From positions 300,683 through 364,682 of the forward strand of contig PGYM01000001.1 in assembly GCA_002839675.1 (NCBI GenBank): a stretch of DNA of 64,000 nt, read 5' to 3'. The notes beneath the pieces were generated by a model that was given only the letters and a program-made list of their open reading frames with translations, was not told the origin of the DNA and searched no databases. Shown in pieces: positions 37,129-49,381 of this stretch; position 1 is the stretch's first letter, and every line of letters starts with the position of its first letter. The DNA is from Methanomicrobiales archaeon HGW-Methanomicrobiales-1. GTDB taxonomy: Archaea > Halobacteriota > Methanomicrobia > Methanomicrobiales > Methanospirillaceae. The position numbers and the translations under genes were made by a program.

Positions 37129-38685
37129 ATTGACAGAAGTATTTTATCGAGGGCATATTTTTCACGGGAGCATGTTGCGCGCCACCAGCTTGACTCTTAT
37201 AATTATTTTCTAAAGCACAATCTTCAGAAAGTGGTAAACGAACAGCGGATCATCGAGACGGATATCGAGAACCGCGGCAAGAACAACGAGGCTGTCTGGG
37301 TTGAACTCGGTGAGATAACGGTAAAAAAGCCGCTCGTCAGGGAAGCGGATGGTTCGCAGAGCGAATTATACCCCTGTGAGGCACGGCTGCGCAACCTGAC
37401 GTATGCCGCCCCTATCCAGTTAGGCCTGACTCTCGTGCATGGTGAGGAACGGCAGGAAGCGATCGTCACTACAATCGGACAGCTTCCTGTCATGATCGGT
37501 TCAACATCCTGCAATCTCTATGGCATGGACGATGCCCAGCGCGTTGCCCATGGAGAGGATGCTTTCGATCCCGGCGGATATTTCATTGTAAACGGTACCG
37601 AGCGCGTGCTCATGACCTTAGAAGACCTTGCGTCCAACAAGATCATGACCGAGTTTACTGAGCGCTACAGTGAACGCATCTATGTAGCAAAGGTTTTCTC
37701 GCAGTTCCGCGGATACCGCGCACTGGTGGTTGTTGAACGCAACAAGAAGAACCTGCTCGAAGTTTCATTCCCGTCCGTTGCCGGTCACCTGAAATTTGTC
37801 GACCTGATGCGTGCACTGGGCATGATCAATGACCAGGAAGTTGTCAATGCGGTCTCGACCGATGAAGACATCCTGACGTTCATGATGCAGAACCTCGAAG
37901 AGAGCGAGTGTGACTCCGTTGACGGAGGTGTCATGTACGTAGGTAAGAAACTGGCACCCAACCAGACAAGGGATTACCAGCGCAAGCGGGCTGAATTCGT
38001 GCTGGACAACTATCTCCTGCCCCATCTCAACTACTCCATGCCAGCCACTTTAAAGGAAGGCGACGAGGGATACCAGGAAGCGGTTCTCTCGGTCCGGCTT
38101 GCAAAGGCCCATTTCCTCGGGCGCATGGCAGAGGCCTGTTTCGATCTCGTGCTGAACAAGCGCAGGATCGATGACAAGGACCACTACTCCAACAAACGGC
38201 TCAAACTTGCCGGAGACTTAATGGAAGATCTCTTCCGTATTTCCTTGAACAGGCTGACCCGTGATATCAAGTATCAGCTCGAACGCGCCAGCATGCGGCA
38301 CCGCGATCTCTCGATAGGGACTGCCGTGCGTGCCGATGTGCTGACCGAGCGCCTGCTCCACCCGCTTGCCACTGGTAACTGGGTTGGCGGAAGGACCGGT
38401 GTCTCCCAGCTTCTCGACCGTATCGACCACATGGCCGTGCTCTCGCACCTGCGCCGTGTGATCTCACCGCTCTCCCGTTCACAGCCTCACTTCGAGGCCC
38501 GTGACCTGCACCCGACCCAGTGGGGTCGGATCTGCCCGAGCGAAACCCCTGAAGGTCCGAATTGTGGGCTTGTCAAGAACTTCGCCCAGATGGTCGAGAT
38601 CAGCAAAGGTGTGGATAACGAAGAAGAGATCATGCAGATTCTCCACAACCTTGGCGTGGAACAGATCAAGGGTGAGTCACGATGA
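37129..38685 (+). CDS. rpoB2: RNA polymerase subunit B'' (Rpo2 N-terminal part), apparent ATT start
   Basis: The N-terminal half of the second largest RNA polymerase subunit, about 518 residues. The conserved N-terminus [19 protein letters not shown] followed by [18 protein letters not shown] is in frame upstream of the GTG at 37231, but between an in-frame TAA (37105-37107) and that GTG there is no ATG, GTG or TTG. ATT 37129 is the best match to where homologues begin; CTG 37126 is one codon earlier, and GGGGGGGA lies 6-9 bases upstream. Starting at GTG 37231 would drop conserved residues. The gene overlaps rpoB' by 4 bp. Confidence 0.93.
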   Translation: MDRSILSRAYFSREHVARHQLDSYNYFLKHNLQKVVNEQRIIETDIENRGKNNEAVWVELGEITVKKPLVREADGSQSELYPCEARLRNLTYAAPIQLGLTLVHGEERQEAIVTTIGQLPVMIGSTSCNLYGMDDAQRVAHGEDAFDPGGYFIVNGTERVLMTLEDLASNKIMTEFTERYSERIYVAKVFSQFRGYRALVVVERNKKNLLEVSFPSVAGHLKFVDLMRALGMINDQEVVNAVSTDEDILTFMMQNLEESECDSVDGGVMYVGKKLAPNQTRDYQRKRAEFVLDNYLLPHLNYSMPATLKEGDEGYQEAVLSVRLAKAHFLGRMAEACFDLVLNKRRIDDKDHYSNKRLKLAGDLMEDLFRISLNRLTRDIKYQLERASMRHRDLSIGTAVRADVLTERLLHPLATGNWVGGRTGVSQLLDRIDHMAVLSHLRRVISPLSRSQPHFEARDLHPTQWGRICPSETPEGPNCGLVKNFAQMVEISKGVDNEEEIMQILHNLGVEQIKGESR

Positions 38686-40496
38686 AGAAATCACGCGTAT
38701 TTGTTGATGGTGCCCTCGTCGGACTCGTAGATGACCCGAAAGCACTGGTTGCCAGTATCCGGGCCATGCGCCGCCAGGGCGCTATCGCTGCGGAAGTAAA
38801 CGTCTCCCACAAGGAATACAATGGGGACGTTGTCATTCTCACTGACCGTGGCCGTGCCCGTCGCCCGCTCATTGTCTTGAAGAACGGCGAACCTCTCATC
38901 ACCGACGCGGACCTCCAGAAACTGGCCAAAAAAGAAATTGATATCTCCTGGTTTGTCCAGCGCGGGATGATAGAGTTCCTCGATGCAGAGGAGGAAGAAG
39001 ATCTCCTCATCGCAATGAACTTTGACAAGATCACGCCCGCTCACACCCACCTTGAGATCGACCCCTCCCTGATCCTCGGTATTGGTGCAGCACATGTTCC
39101 ATTCCCCGAGCACAATGCAAGTCCGCGTGTAACGATGGGCGCAGGAATGGTCAAGCAGGCTCTCGGTTTCGGGTGCGCCAATATGAAGCTCCGCCCCGAT
39201 ACCCGTGGGCACCAGCTGCACTATGTGCAAAAACCGCTCACCCACACCCAGACATCAGAATTGATTGGTTCAGATGACCGCCCTGCAGGACAGAACTTTG
39301 TGGTTGCGATCCTCTCTTACGAAGGCTACAATATTGAAGATGCGCTCATCTTCAACAAGGCCTCCATCGAGCGTGGGCTTGGGCGTTCCCACTTCTACCG
39401 TACCTACGAAGGAGAAGAACGCAGGTATCCCGGCGGACAGATTGACCGCATTGAAGTTCCTGAAGAGGAAGTTGCCGGTGCCCATGGTGCCGAGTCCTAC
39501 AAGAACCTTGACGAAGACGGAGTCATCAACCCCGAGACCGTTGTAGCCGAGAAGGACGTGCTGATAGGCAAGACCTCCCCGCCCCGGTTCCTTGAAGAAC
39601 CAACCGGTGAATTGATCGCCGTTGAAAAGCGCCGCGACACTTCAGTTACGATGCGCAGCAACGAACATGGTATTGTTGACACTGTGATCATCACCGAGGG
39701 CGAGAACAGTTCACGGCTGGTCAAGGTGCGCACCCGGGATCTCCGTGTACCGGAAGTTGGCGACAAATTCGCATCCCGGCACGGTCAGAAAGGAGTTATC
39801 GGGCTTATCACCCCTCAGGAAGACATGCCGTTCACCGAGAGCGGACTCTGCCCTGACCTTGTGATCAACCCCCACGCCATCCCGAGTCGTATGACTGTCG
39901 GTCACATGCTCGAGATGATCGGGGGGAAAGTCGGGTCACTGGAAGGACGACGTATCAATGGTACCGCATTCGGTGGAGAGAGCGAGGCAAATATCCGGGC
40001 ATCCTTAAAGGCGCTCGGATTCTCCCACAATGGCCGCGAGGTCATGTATGACGGTATCACCGGCAAGATGTTCAAGGCCGATGTGTACATCGGTGTGATC
40101 TACTACCAGAAACTTTACCACATGGTATCGTCGAAGATGCATGCCCGGTCCCGTGGACCGGTGCAGGTGCTCACCCGGCAGCCGACTGAAGGACGTGCCC
40201 GTGAGGGTGGTCTCCGGTTCGGTGAGATGGAACGTGATGTCATGATCGGACACGGCGCGGCAATGGCGTTGAAAGAACGCCTGCTGGACGAGTCTGACAA
40301 GGTGCAGGAATATGTCTGTGCCCACTGCGGTATGGTTGCAATGCTCGACCGCAAGCGCAACATGACCCGGTGCCTTGCATGCGGCAACGAGACCGATATC
40401 TACTCGGTCGAGATGAGTTACGCGTTCAAGCTCCTGTTAGATGAGATGAAGAGTATGGGAATTGCACCCAGGTTGAAATTACAGGACGTGGTGTAA
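38682..40496 (+). CDS. rpoB1: RNA polymerase subunit B' (Rpo2 C-terminal part)
   Basis: A 604-residue C-terminal half of the second largest subunit. Active-site-associated blocks visible are [52 protein letters not shown], and the terminal zinc-binding CAHCGMVAM...CLACGNET, followed by [10 protein letters not shown]. It overlaps rpoB'' by 4 bp and is followed after 1 bp by rpoA'. The split into B'' and B' is the normal methanogen arrangement. Confidence 0.98.
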   Translation: MKKSRVFVDGALVGLVDDPKALVASIRAMRRQGAIAAEVNVSHKEYNGDVVILTDRGRARRPLIVLKNGEPLITDADLQKLAKKEIDISWFVQRGMIEFLDAEEEEDLLIAMNFDKITPAHTHLEIDPSLILGIGAAHVPFPEHNASPRVTMGAGMVKQALGFGCANMKLRPDTRGHQLHYVQKPLTHTQTSELIGSDDRPAGQNFVVAILSYEGYNIEDALIFNKASIERGLGRSHFYRTYEGEERRYPGGQIDRIEVPEEEVAGAHGAESYKNLDEDGVINPETVVAEKDVLIGKTSPPRFLEEPTGELIAVEKRRDTSVTMRSNEHGIVDTVIITEGENSSRLVKVRTRDLRVPEVGDKFASRHGQKGVIGLITPQEDMPFTESGLCPDLVINPHAIPSRMTVGHMLEMIGGKVGSLEGRRINGTAFGGESEANIRASLKALGFSHNGREVMYDGITGKMFKADVYIGVIYYQKLYHMVSSKMHARSRGPVQVLTRQPTEGRAREGGLRFGEMERDVMIGHGAAMALKERLLDESDKVQEYVCAHCGMVAMLDRKRNMTRCLACGNETDIYSVEMSYAFKLLLDEMKSMGIAPRLKLQDVV

Positions 40497-40497
40497 G

Positions 40498-44312
<3,815 letters not shown>

Positions 44313-44337
44313 TATTTAAAAACACGAGGAATTTTAC

Positions 44338-44628
44338 ATGGATTTTAATGCTTCACTCAGAAGAGCCATCAAGACCGGTAATGTAATTCTTGGCCAGAAC
44401 AACACCGAAAAATGTGTTAACGAAGGCAAAGCCCAGATGATTGTTATTGCAGGTAACTGCCCGGCAGACTTCAAGTCAAAGATTACCGCTACAGAGAACC
44501 TCTTCATCCACACCTTTGAAGGTTCGAGCGTTGCGCTCGGAAAAGCCTGCGGAAAGCCGTTCATGGTCAGCACGCTTGCGATCGTCAGCCCTGGCGAATC
44601 AGATATCCTGTCCCTGAAGAGGGCATGA
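44338..44628 (+). CDS. rpl30e: Ribosomal protein L30e (eL30)
   Basis: A 96-residue RNA-binding ribosomal protein of the L7Ae/L30e group: FNASLRRAIKTGNVILGQN at the N-terminus, AQMIVIAGNCP, and SSVALGKACGKPF. It is the usual gene after rpoA'' in archaea and precedes the NusA-like gene by 1 bp. Confidence 0.96.
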   Translation: MDFNASLRRAIKTGNVILGQNNTEKCVNEGKAQMIVIAGNCPADFKSKITATENLFIHTFEGSSVALGKACGKPFMVSTLAIVSPGESDILSLKRA

Positions 44629-44629
44629 T

Positions 44630-45106
44630 ATGGTCGAAGTCAAACTTACTGAAGACTGTATGCGTCTGATCTCTCAGTTCGAGAGCCTGACCGGCGCGGG
44701 AAGCCGCGACTGTGTGATGGATGAGCGCAATGCCCGCCTCATCTTTGTGATCAACCCCGGTGATATGGGACTTGCGATTGGCAAGAAGGGAGCCTCGATC
44801 AAGAAGGCTTCCGAAGTTATGGGTAAGAAGATCGAAGTTGTTGAGTACAACAACAATGTGGAGCAGTTCATCAAGAACTGTTTCCTGCCCGCACAGGTCA
44901 CCTCCCTCATATTCGAGGGTGAAGGCAGCGAGCAGACCGTTCAGGTTGAGGTCCGGGACGAAGACCGGGGTATTGCAATCGGCAAGGACGGGAAGAACAT
45001 CTTCAAGGCTAAGAAGCTTGCCCAGCGCCAGTACGATATCGCCGATGTGCAGATTCTCCAGAAAGAGATGGACGATCAGCCCGCAGACGAACAGTCACAA
45101 CTGTAA
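44630..45106 (+). CDS. nusA: NusA-like transcription factor (two KH domains)
   Basis: A 158-residue archaeal NusA homologue made of two KH RNA-binding domains with GxxG-type loops in AIGKKGASIKKA and AIGKDGKNIFKA. Unlike bacterial NusA it lacks the N-terminal polymerase-binding and S1 domains. In related archaea this gene is followed by S12, S7, EF-2 and EF-1 alpha; here it is followed by a T-rich terminator and tRNA-Arg. Confidence 0.95.
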   Translation: MVEVKLTEDCMRLISQFESLTGAGSRDCVMDERNARLIFVINPGDMGLAIGKKGASIKKASEVMGKKIEVVEYNNNVEQFIKNCFLPAQVTSLIFEGEGSEQTVQVEVRDEDRGIAIGKDGKNIFKAKKLAQRQYDIADVQILQKEMDDQPADEQSQL

Positions 45107-45107
45107 A

Positions 45108-45128
45108 TTTTCTTTTTTTGCATTTTTT
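45108..45128 (+). terminator. T-rich terminator of the RNA polymerase operon
   Basis: Immediately after the nusA stop, ATTTTCTTTTTTTGCATTTT offers three successive T-runs, fitting archaeal termination. It marks the operon end before the opposite-strand tRNA-Arg. Confidence 0.6.
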
Positions 45129-45182
45129 AAAAAACGGTTATTCCATCCTCTACCTGTCGGTCTTCATTAAGGAAAATAAAAA

Positions 45183-45257
45183 CGGGCTTGGAGGGATTTG
45201 AACCCTCGACATCCGGGTTAGAAGCCCGGCGCTATGTCCAAGCTAAGCCACAAGCCC
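45183..45257 (-). tRNA. tRNA-Arg (anticodon TCT)
   Basis: On the minus strand acceptor GGGCTTG pairs with CAAGCCC, the anticodon stem CCGGG/CCCGG encloses loop CTTCTAA giving anticodon TCT, and the T arm is GAGGG-TTCAAAT-CCCTC. Discriminator G at 45183; CCA not encoded; no intron. Confidence 0.94.
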
Positions 45258-46276
45258 CCTTGGTGCCTGATAACTACGTTCTCTGGGATAATTAATCTGA
45301 TTCATGCGGGCACTGGTTTGCGCAATAAAAGAGAATATTTTGTCTTCCTTTTTCCAATGTTCTTGTCCGGATGCCCTGAGCACCTTTTGGGGGGAATCGT
45401 CACTGTCCATCATCCGTCACTGTGATCGGGAACCCGGACAAGCGGCCCAGAAGTAAGAACCCTTTCCTATTCACCATTTCAATGGTTCTTGTGATTTGCG
45501 TAAGAACCCATTTGGATCTCAATGCTGGTACGTGCGCGATGCAAAAACCCGGATCCGATTTGCGCAAAAAAATTTTCAATCGATCTCCGGAAATTTTTTT
45601 TCAATCGACCCCTCAGCCCCTGCCTGAAATTTTTTAATCAGACCTTGATTGTATTTTCCGGACTCTCACGTCGGAGAACGAAATTTTTTGTCGCTTGTAC
45701 ATGCATTTTGTCGGATAATTATCCGATAATCGCCTCATCAACTGACACCTCATGTACACGATTGAAATTTTTCAGGCAGGGTCTGACTAAAAAAATACGG
45801 AAAAAGGGAACCTGTGCATTGAAAACGAGCGCTGAAATGTGATACTGGCTCGTGCCTCCGGAACGGTATGGTATCATTTCCCAGAGTGTCAAGGGGGATA
45901 TTGAAAAGCACCGGAACTCCATCTCTCACTTCCCGTACTACCCTAGCATTTTTTCCGGTTGAGGGGGAATTTACCTTCTCACGGGCGGTAATTCCGGGAG
46001 GAGCCCTTGAACCCGGAGAAAGGGAGATGATACCTTCTCCGGCAGCAGCATATCGGAACAATGGATTGCGGCCTTTCTTATACCGGTTAGAGGATCACAG
46101 GGTTTTGCCTTTTGTCCGCTATGGATAGAGAAGGCAGAAATGCTGGCAGAAACACGAAGTCGTTTGTAGTAAAACTCTTGAACATTCGTTATTGGCTCAC
46201 AAAAGTGATTTAATAAAATTTATCAAATGCAGGGTTGAAATTTATTTCATTCGTTTTCACGAAAGGAATGCCTGAT
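45258..46276. other. Gene-poor kilobase between tRNA-Arg and a PEGA surface protein
   Basis: No convincing gene is seen. Open frames on both strands (for example 45868-46128 plus, 45750-46061 minus) overlap each other and show no recognisable protein pattern. The region holds units of the 25-bp repeat family (45599-45648 and, inverted, 45760-45787) and an AT-rich promoter-like stretch at 46208-46225. It occupies the place where ribosomal/elongation factor genes often follow nusA. Confidence 0.6.
45599..45787. repeat. Second locus of the 25-bp repeat family, direct and inverted units
   Basis: Direct units begin at 45613 (TCAGCCCCTG) and 45638 (TCAGACCTTG), exactly 25 bp apart. The preceding TTTCAATCGACCCCTCAG nearly repeats a stretch at 8149-8167, which differs by one C/T and one inserted base. 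At 45760-45787 an inverted copy reads, on the opposite strand, GTCAGACCCTG followed by CCTGAAAAATTTCAATCG. The direct and inverted units can pair through CCTGCCTGAAA. Confidence 0.75.
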
Positions 46277-47422
46277 ATGAAAAAAATCTATTTCTTGATG
46301 TGTATCGCATTGTTATTTTTGTTACTCCCGTGTGTTGTATCTGCTTTTACAGTAACAGGGGTCACTGTAAATCCTACTGGCTATCTCACTTCCGGCACTT
46401 CAGTGAGCGTAATGTATCGTGTTGATTGCTCTGGTTTCCCTTCTGGTGATGAATTGCGAATGAGTACAGATCTCGACAATCCTCAGTGGGCTCCAACTCT
46501 TATTGTAAATGGGGTAGAAAATGTGCGCCCAGTACAGACTGGAAGCATCTCTTCAATAACCGGTTTTGAACTCTCCTATAAATCAGGTGATGAAGTGAGC
46601 GTAAGAATAGTATTAACTGGAAATGTTCCCGTAAATCCCTCACCTAGTCAGAATTTAATGTTGATTCAAGAATTAGATTACTCTGGTAATGTTATTTCAA
46701 GTAGTGTATATACGCTTTCGATGCCTGTAACTCCTACACCTACCCCCACTCCCACATATGGAAGCATTGGTGTATCCTCAACTCCCTCTAGTGCTAATAT
46801 CTACCTTGATAATGAGTACAAAGGATTGACAACTCTCAATATGAATAATGTAGCCAATGGAAATCATATTGTCTTGGTTAGACTCACCGGTTATCAGGAT
46901 TGGACACAGACTGTGGCAGTTCTCGGCAATTCAACATCCCTTTCAGCAACTCTTGTGGCAATAACAAATACAACTACAACCACTACTACTGTCACACCCA
47001 CTCCAGCAATAAATTCAACCACTAACGGCACCATTGACGTAAAATCCTCCCCCACCAGCTCAAAGGTATTCCTGAGTTCTAACTATTGGGGGGATACTCC
47101 CCTGACACTCGATAACATCACGCCGGGTACCTACACCGTTCAGGTGCAGAGAGCCGGCTACAATATTTATTCAGAGAGCGTCAAGGTAACCGCCGGGAAC
47201 ACCTCTTATGTAACCGCATCGCTCGTTCTTTCCCCTGAGGTGACCACGGTCACGACAACCGTTCCCACAACAACCATCACAACCGTAAGAACTACCGCAA
47301 AATCCACGGCAAAAATCCCCACACCCTGGCCGAGTGACACACCGACACCGGCATCGCCCGTCAGTATCCTCGCGATTCTTGGTGCAGTCGGCGTTGGGTT
47401 TGTTGTACTGAGAAAATACTAA
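46277..47422 (+). CDS. Surface protein with two PEGA domains and C-terminal anchor
   Basis: A 381-residue exported protein. It has a signal sequence (KKIYFLMCIALLF...VVSAF), an N-terminal beta-rich domain, a Thr-Pro linker (TPTPTPTP), two PEGA domains (GSIGVSSTPSSANIYLDN and GTIDVKSSPTSSKVFLSS), a long Thr-rich stretch that could be glycosylated, and a C-terminal hydrophobic helix followed by LRKY. PEGA domains occur in S-layer and surface proteins of methanogens. The ATG at 46277 was chosen because AAAGGA lies 9 bases upstream. The first half of the gene is clearly more AT-rich than the second PEGA domain onward (about 47030). Confidence 0.85.
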   Translation: MKKIYFLMCIALLFLLLPCVVSAFTVTGVTVNPTGYLTSGTSVSVMYRVDCSGFPSGDELRMSTDLDNPQWAPTLIVNGVENVRPVQTGSISSITGFELSYKSGDEVSVRIVLTGNVPVNPSPSQNLMLIQELDYSGNVISSSVYTLSMPVTPTPTPTPTYGSIGVSSTPSSANIYLDNEYKGLTTLNMNNVANGNHIVLVRLTGYQDWTQTVAVLGNSTSLSATLVAITNTTTTTTTVTPTPAINSTTNGTIDVKSSPTSSKVFLSSNYWGDTPLTLDNITPGTYTVQVQRAGYNIYSESVKVTAGNTSYVTASLVLSPEVTTVTTTVPTTTITTVRTTAKSTAKIPTPWPSDTPTPASPVSILAILGAVGVGFVVLRKY

Positions 47423-47423
47423 T

Positions 47424-47441
47424 TAAAAAAATATTTTTTTT
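47424..47441. terminator. Bidirectional T/A-rich terminator
   Basis: TAAAAAAATATTTTTTTT sits between the convergent PEGA and DUF473 genes and gives a T-run on each strand, suited to stop transcription from both sides. Confidence 0.6.
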
Positions 47442-47838
47442 ATCCCGCGTGATAGCAGCCAGATTTGAGCACTTCCACTTCTGTCGGTGACATGACCCCT
47501 TCGTGGAAGACTTCCTTGATGACCGAGGAGGCACAGTACTTCACCTGCACACGGGCAGACATGCGTTCACGCTCCTCGTAATACAGGCCATGGTTGAACT
47601 CAACGATCCGCTTCATCGAGATCGCAGTCGAGAGCACGTACACACAGATCCCGGTATCGCTTGGGCCTAAGTCTACGAGATCGATCGAGGTCATAAAAAT
47701 ATGAGTTTCCGGACCCGGTTCTACGGTGGCAATGGTCGCGATATTATGGGCGCTCTGCAGCTCGATGGTGCGGGGCTTTCCTGCTTTGAGATCCCTGATA
47801 ACATCCGGTGAAATTCCGGTTAACGCAGCACATCTCAT
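47440..47838 (-). CDS. DUF473 family protein
   Basis: A 132-residue methanogen protein that I place in DUF473 from its N-terminus (MRCAALTGISPDVIRDLKAGKPRTIEL) and the later VYVLSTAISMKRIVEF segment; the match is from memory. The ATG at 47838 fits the family start. It follows the PAC2 gene by 5 bp on the same strand. Function unknown. Confidence 0.78.
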   Translation of the reverse strand: MRCAALTGISPDVIRDLKAGKPRTIELQSAHNIATIATVEPGPETHIFMTSIDLVDLGPSDTGICVYVLSTAISMKRIVEFNHGLYYEERERMSARVQVKYCASSVIKEVFHEGVMSPTEVEVLKSGCYHAG

Positions 47839-47843
47839 TGCAG

Positions 47844-48641
47844 TCACCCGTACATGATGAGATCTTTTTTCGGCGACTGTTCAGCGGACTGCTGCACTTC
47901 GTCAGAGATCTTCTGCATGCTCTGCTCGATCTCCACGGCCTGGTCGATGAGCGGTTTCATATCGAGGCTGAGATTGTACATCTTATTGAGCACCTCAATG
48001 GTTGCCGCTGCTGCACGTGGATCAGGGGCATTTACGGTCTCTCCCAAAAGACCGTACCCCGGAATGCCACGGGCTTTACATTCCGTCAGGAGGCTGGATG
48101 CAACGCCCGAAATACTCCCGATCGGCAGTAACAGGGTATGCTCCTCGATCCGCTTGAGTGCGTCCTTGGTTGTGGCAACCCCAAAAACCCGTTTCTCCGG
48201 TTCGTTTGTTATAATACCGGCGATCGTGAGCACCTCTTTGGGTTTGAACGGTTCGAGCCATTCGATAATGTCGCGGGAGGTCTCGTAACAGATCATGGGA
48301 TGGATGGGGATATCTGCAACAATAGCAGCGATATCGTTTTTCAGGTAGATCCTGACCGGGTCATTGATCACGCCATTGTTCATCATCGCAAGCGGTGGGA
48401 AATACTTTGAAGTCATGGTTCCGATCTGCTCAAACTCCAGCTGATCGACCATGTACTGCAGCGCGATGGTCCCGACAAGCCCGCTCCCGGGAAAGCCGAT
48501 CAGTACCGAAGCACCATTCAGGGGAAGCGGTTTTGAGATGACATTGATGTCTTTTTTCGGTTTAATCTCAATCAGGTCATTCCGAATAGTATCGAGACGT
48601 GAAACGATCTCAGTTTTGGACTCAGGGGCGTCTGCCGTCAT
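47844..48641 (-). CDS. PAC2 family protein, second paralogue
   Basis: A 265-residue PAC2 (proteasome assembly chaperone-like) protein: SVLIGFPGSGLVGTIALQYM, FPPLAMMNNGVINDPVRIY, VLTIAGIITNEPEKRVFGVA, and PGYGLLGETVNAPDPRAAA. The ATG at 48641 (MTADAPESK) is a plausible start, five codons after an alternative. It differs strongly from the PAC2 at 14701, so these are old paralogues that could form a heterodimer. It precedes DUF473 on the minus strand and faces DUF5611 across 34 bp. Confidence 0.9.
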   Translation of the reverse strand: MTADAPESKTEIVSRLDTIRNDLIEIKPKKDINVISKPLPLNGASVLIGFPGSGLVGTIALQYMVDQLEFEQIGTMTSKYFPPLAMMNNGVINDPVRIYLKNDIAAIVADIPIHPMICYETSRDIIEWLEPFKPKEVLTIAGIITNEPEKRVFGVATTKDALKRIEEHTLLLPIGSISGVASSLLTECKARGIPGYGLLGETVNAPDPRAAAATIEVLNKMYNLSLDMKPLIDQAVEIEQSMQKISDEVQQSAEQSPKKDLIMYG

Positions 48642-48675
48642 TAGATTAACATACACGCACTACCTAAAAAATAGT

Positions 48676-48990
48676 ATGCAGGAGTATCCAATCAAACGCG
48701 GGCTGACAAAAGATCTCGAGACCCGGATCGTTGCTGAACTCAAGACCTGTTTCGGTGTAGAACCGGAAAAATCTGCCAAGGGGTACCGGATAAAATTCGG
48801 TGCGCTCAAGCGACTCGATGTAACTCTGGGTGCGGATGGAAAGTCGGTTATTATCGATACCGAATCGGAGATGAGTGTGAGCGATGAGATTATCATCGAT
48901 ACGAACAAGCGTTTCCGGAAATACCTTGATACGATCACCGGGTTCTCATCCAAGGAACGGATAAAGCGGGCAAAGAGTTCCGTAGAGTAA
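48676..48990 (+). CDS. DUF5611-like small archaeal protein
   Basis: A 104-residue soluble protein: QEYPIKRGLTKDLETRIV, FGALKRLDVTLGADGK and TNKRFRKYLDTITGFSSKERIKRA. I recognise this as the methanogen/archaeal DUF5611 type. The basic tail and compact length would suit a nucleic-acid-binding role, which is speculation. ATG 48676, divergent from the PAC2 gene. Confidence 0.75.
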   Translation: MQEYPIKRGLTKDLETRIVAELKTCFGVEPEKSAKGYRIKFGALKRLDVTLGADGKSVIIDTESEMSVSDEIIIDTNKRFRKYLDTITGFSSKERIKRAKSSVE

Positions 48991-49381
48991 TAGTATTCCC
49001 ATGGTTACTGGTGAAGCCTTTCGGGAGGATTTACCTAAAAGGTAACCGGTTCTGCCATCCTGCGGTGTTGTCTTCACCCGTTGTTCCGGCACCGCAGTAA
49101 CTGAATGGACCCGTAAACCCCGGGGATTTGTGACGCGGAACCGCATGCTTCCGTTGATTACCAATTTTCCTTTTCGTGCAGTGCATCTCCATCCCCCCGC
49201 CACGGCGATAGTGACCGGCTGTATCCCCCCGCTTGTTTTGCGCGGAGAGATGGTCCATGTCATCCTGTTTCATCGTCATGATCTGTCTCTTTTTATTGCC
49301 CTGTAATCGCCCGACCGGCATTCATATCTGACAAAATGGAATGCTCTTTATGTACAACGTTCAACTTCTGTAGTGATCAGT
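48991..49381. other. 391-bp spacer without a confident gene
   Basis: Minus-strand frames at 48946-49263 and 49031-49321 overlap each other and the end of DUF5611; neither has a recognisable pattern or ribosome binding site. A CTTTATGTAC stretch near 49348-49357 is a possible TATA box for the zinc-ribbon gene. Confidence 0.5.

Noticed and set aside
45750-46128. Two overlapping frames on opposite strands as genes
   Set aside because: They mirror each other, lack family features and ribosome binding sites, and lie in a repeat-bearing spacer.
48946-49321. Minus-strand frames in the spacer before the zinc-ribbon gene
   Set aside because: One runs into the DUF5611 coding end, the two overlap in different frames, and neither shows a conserved pattern.
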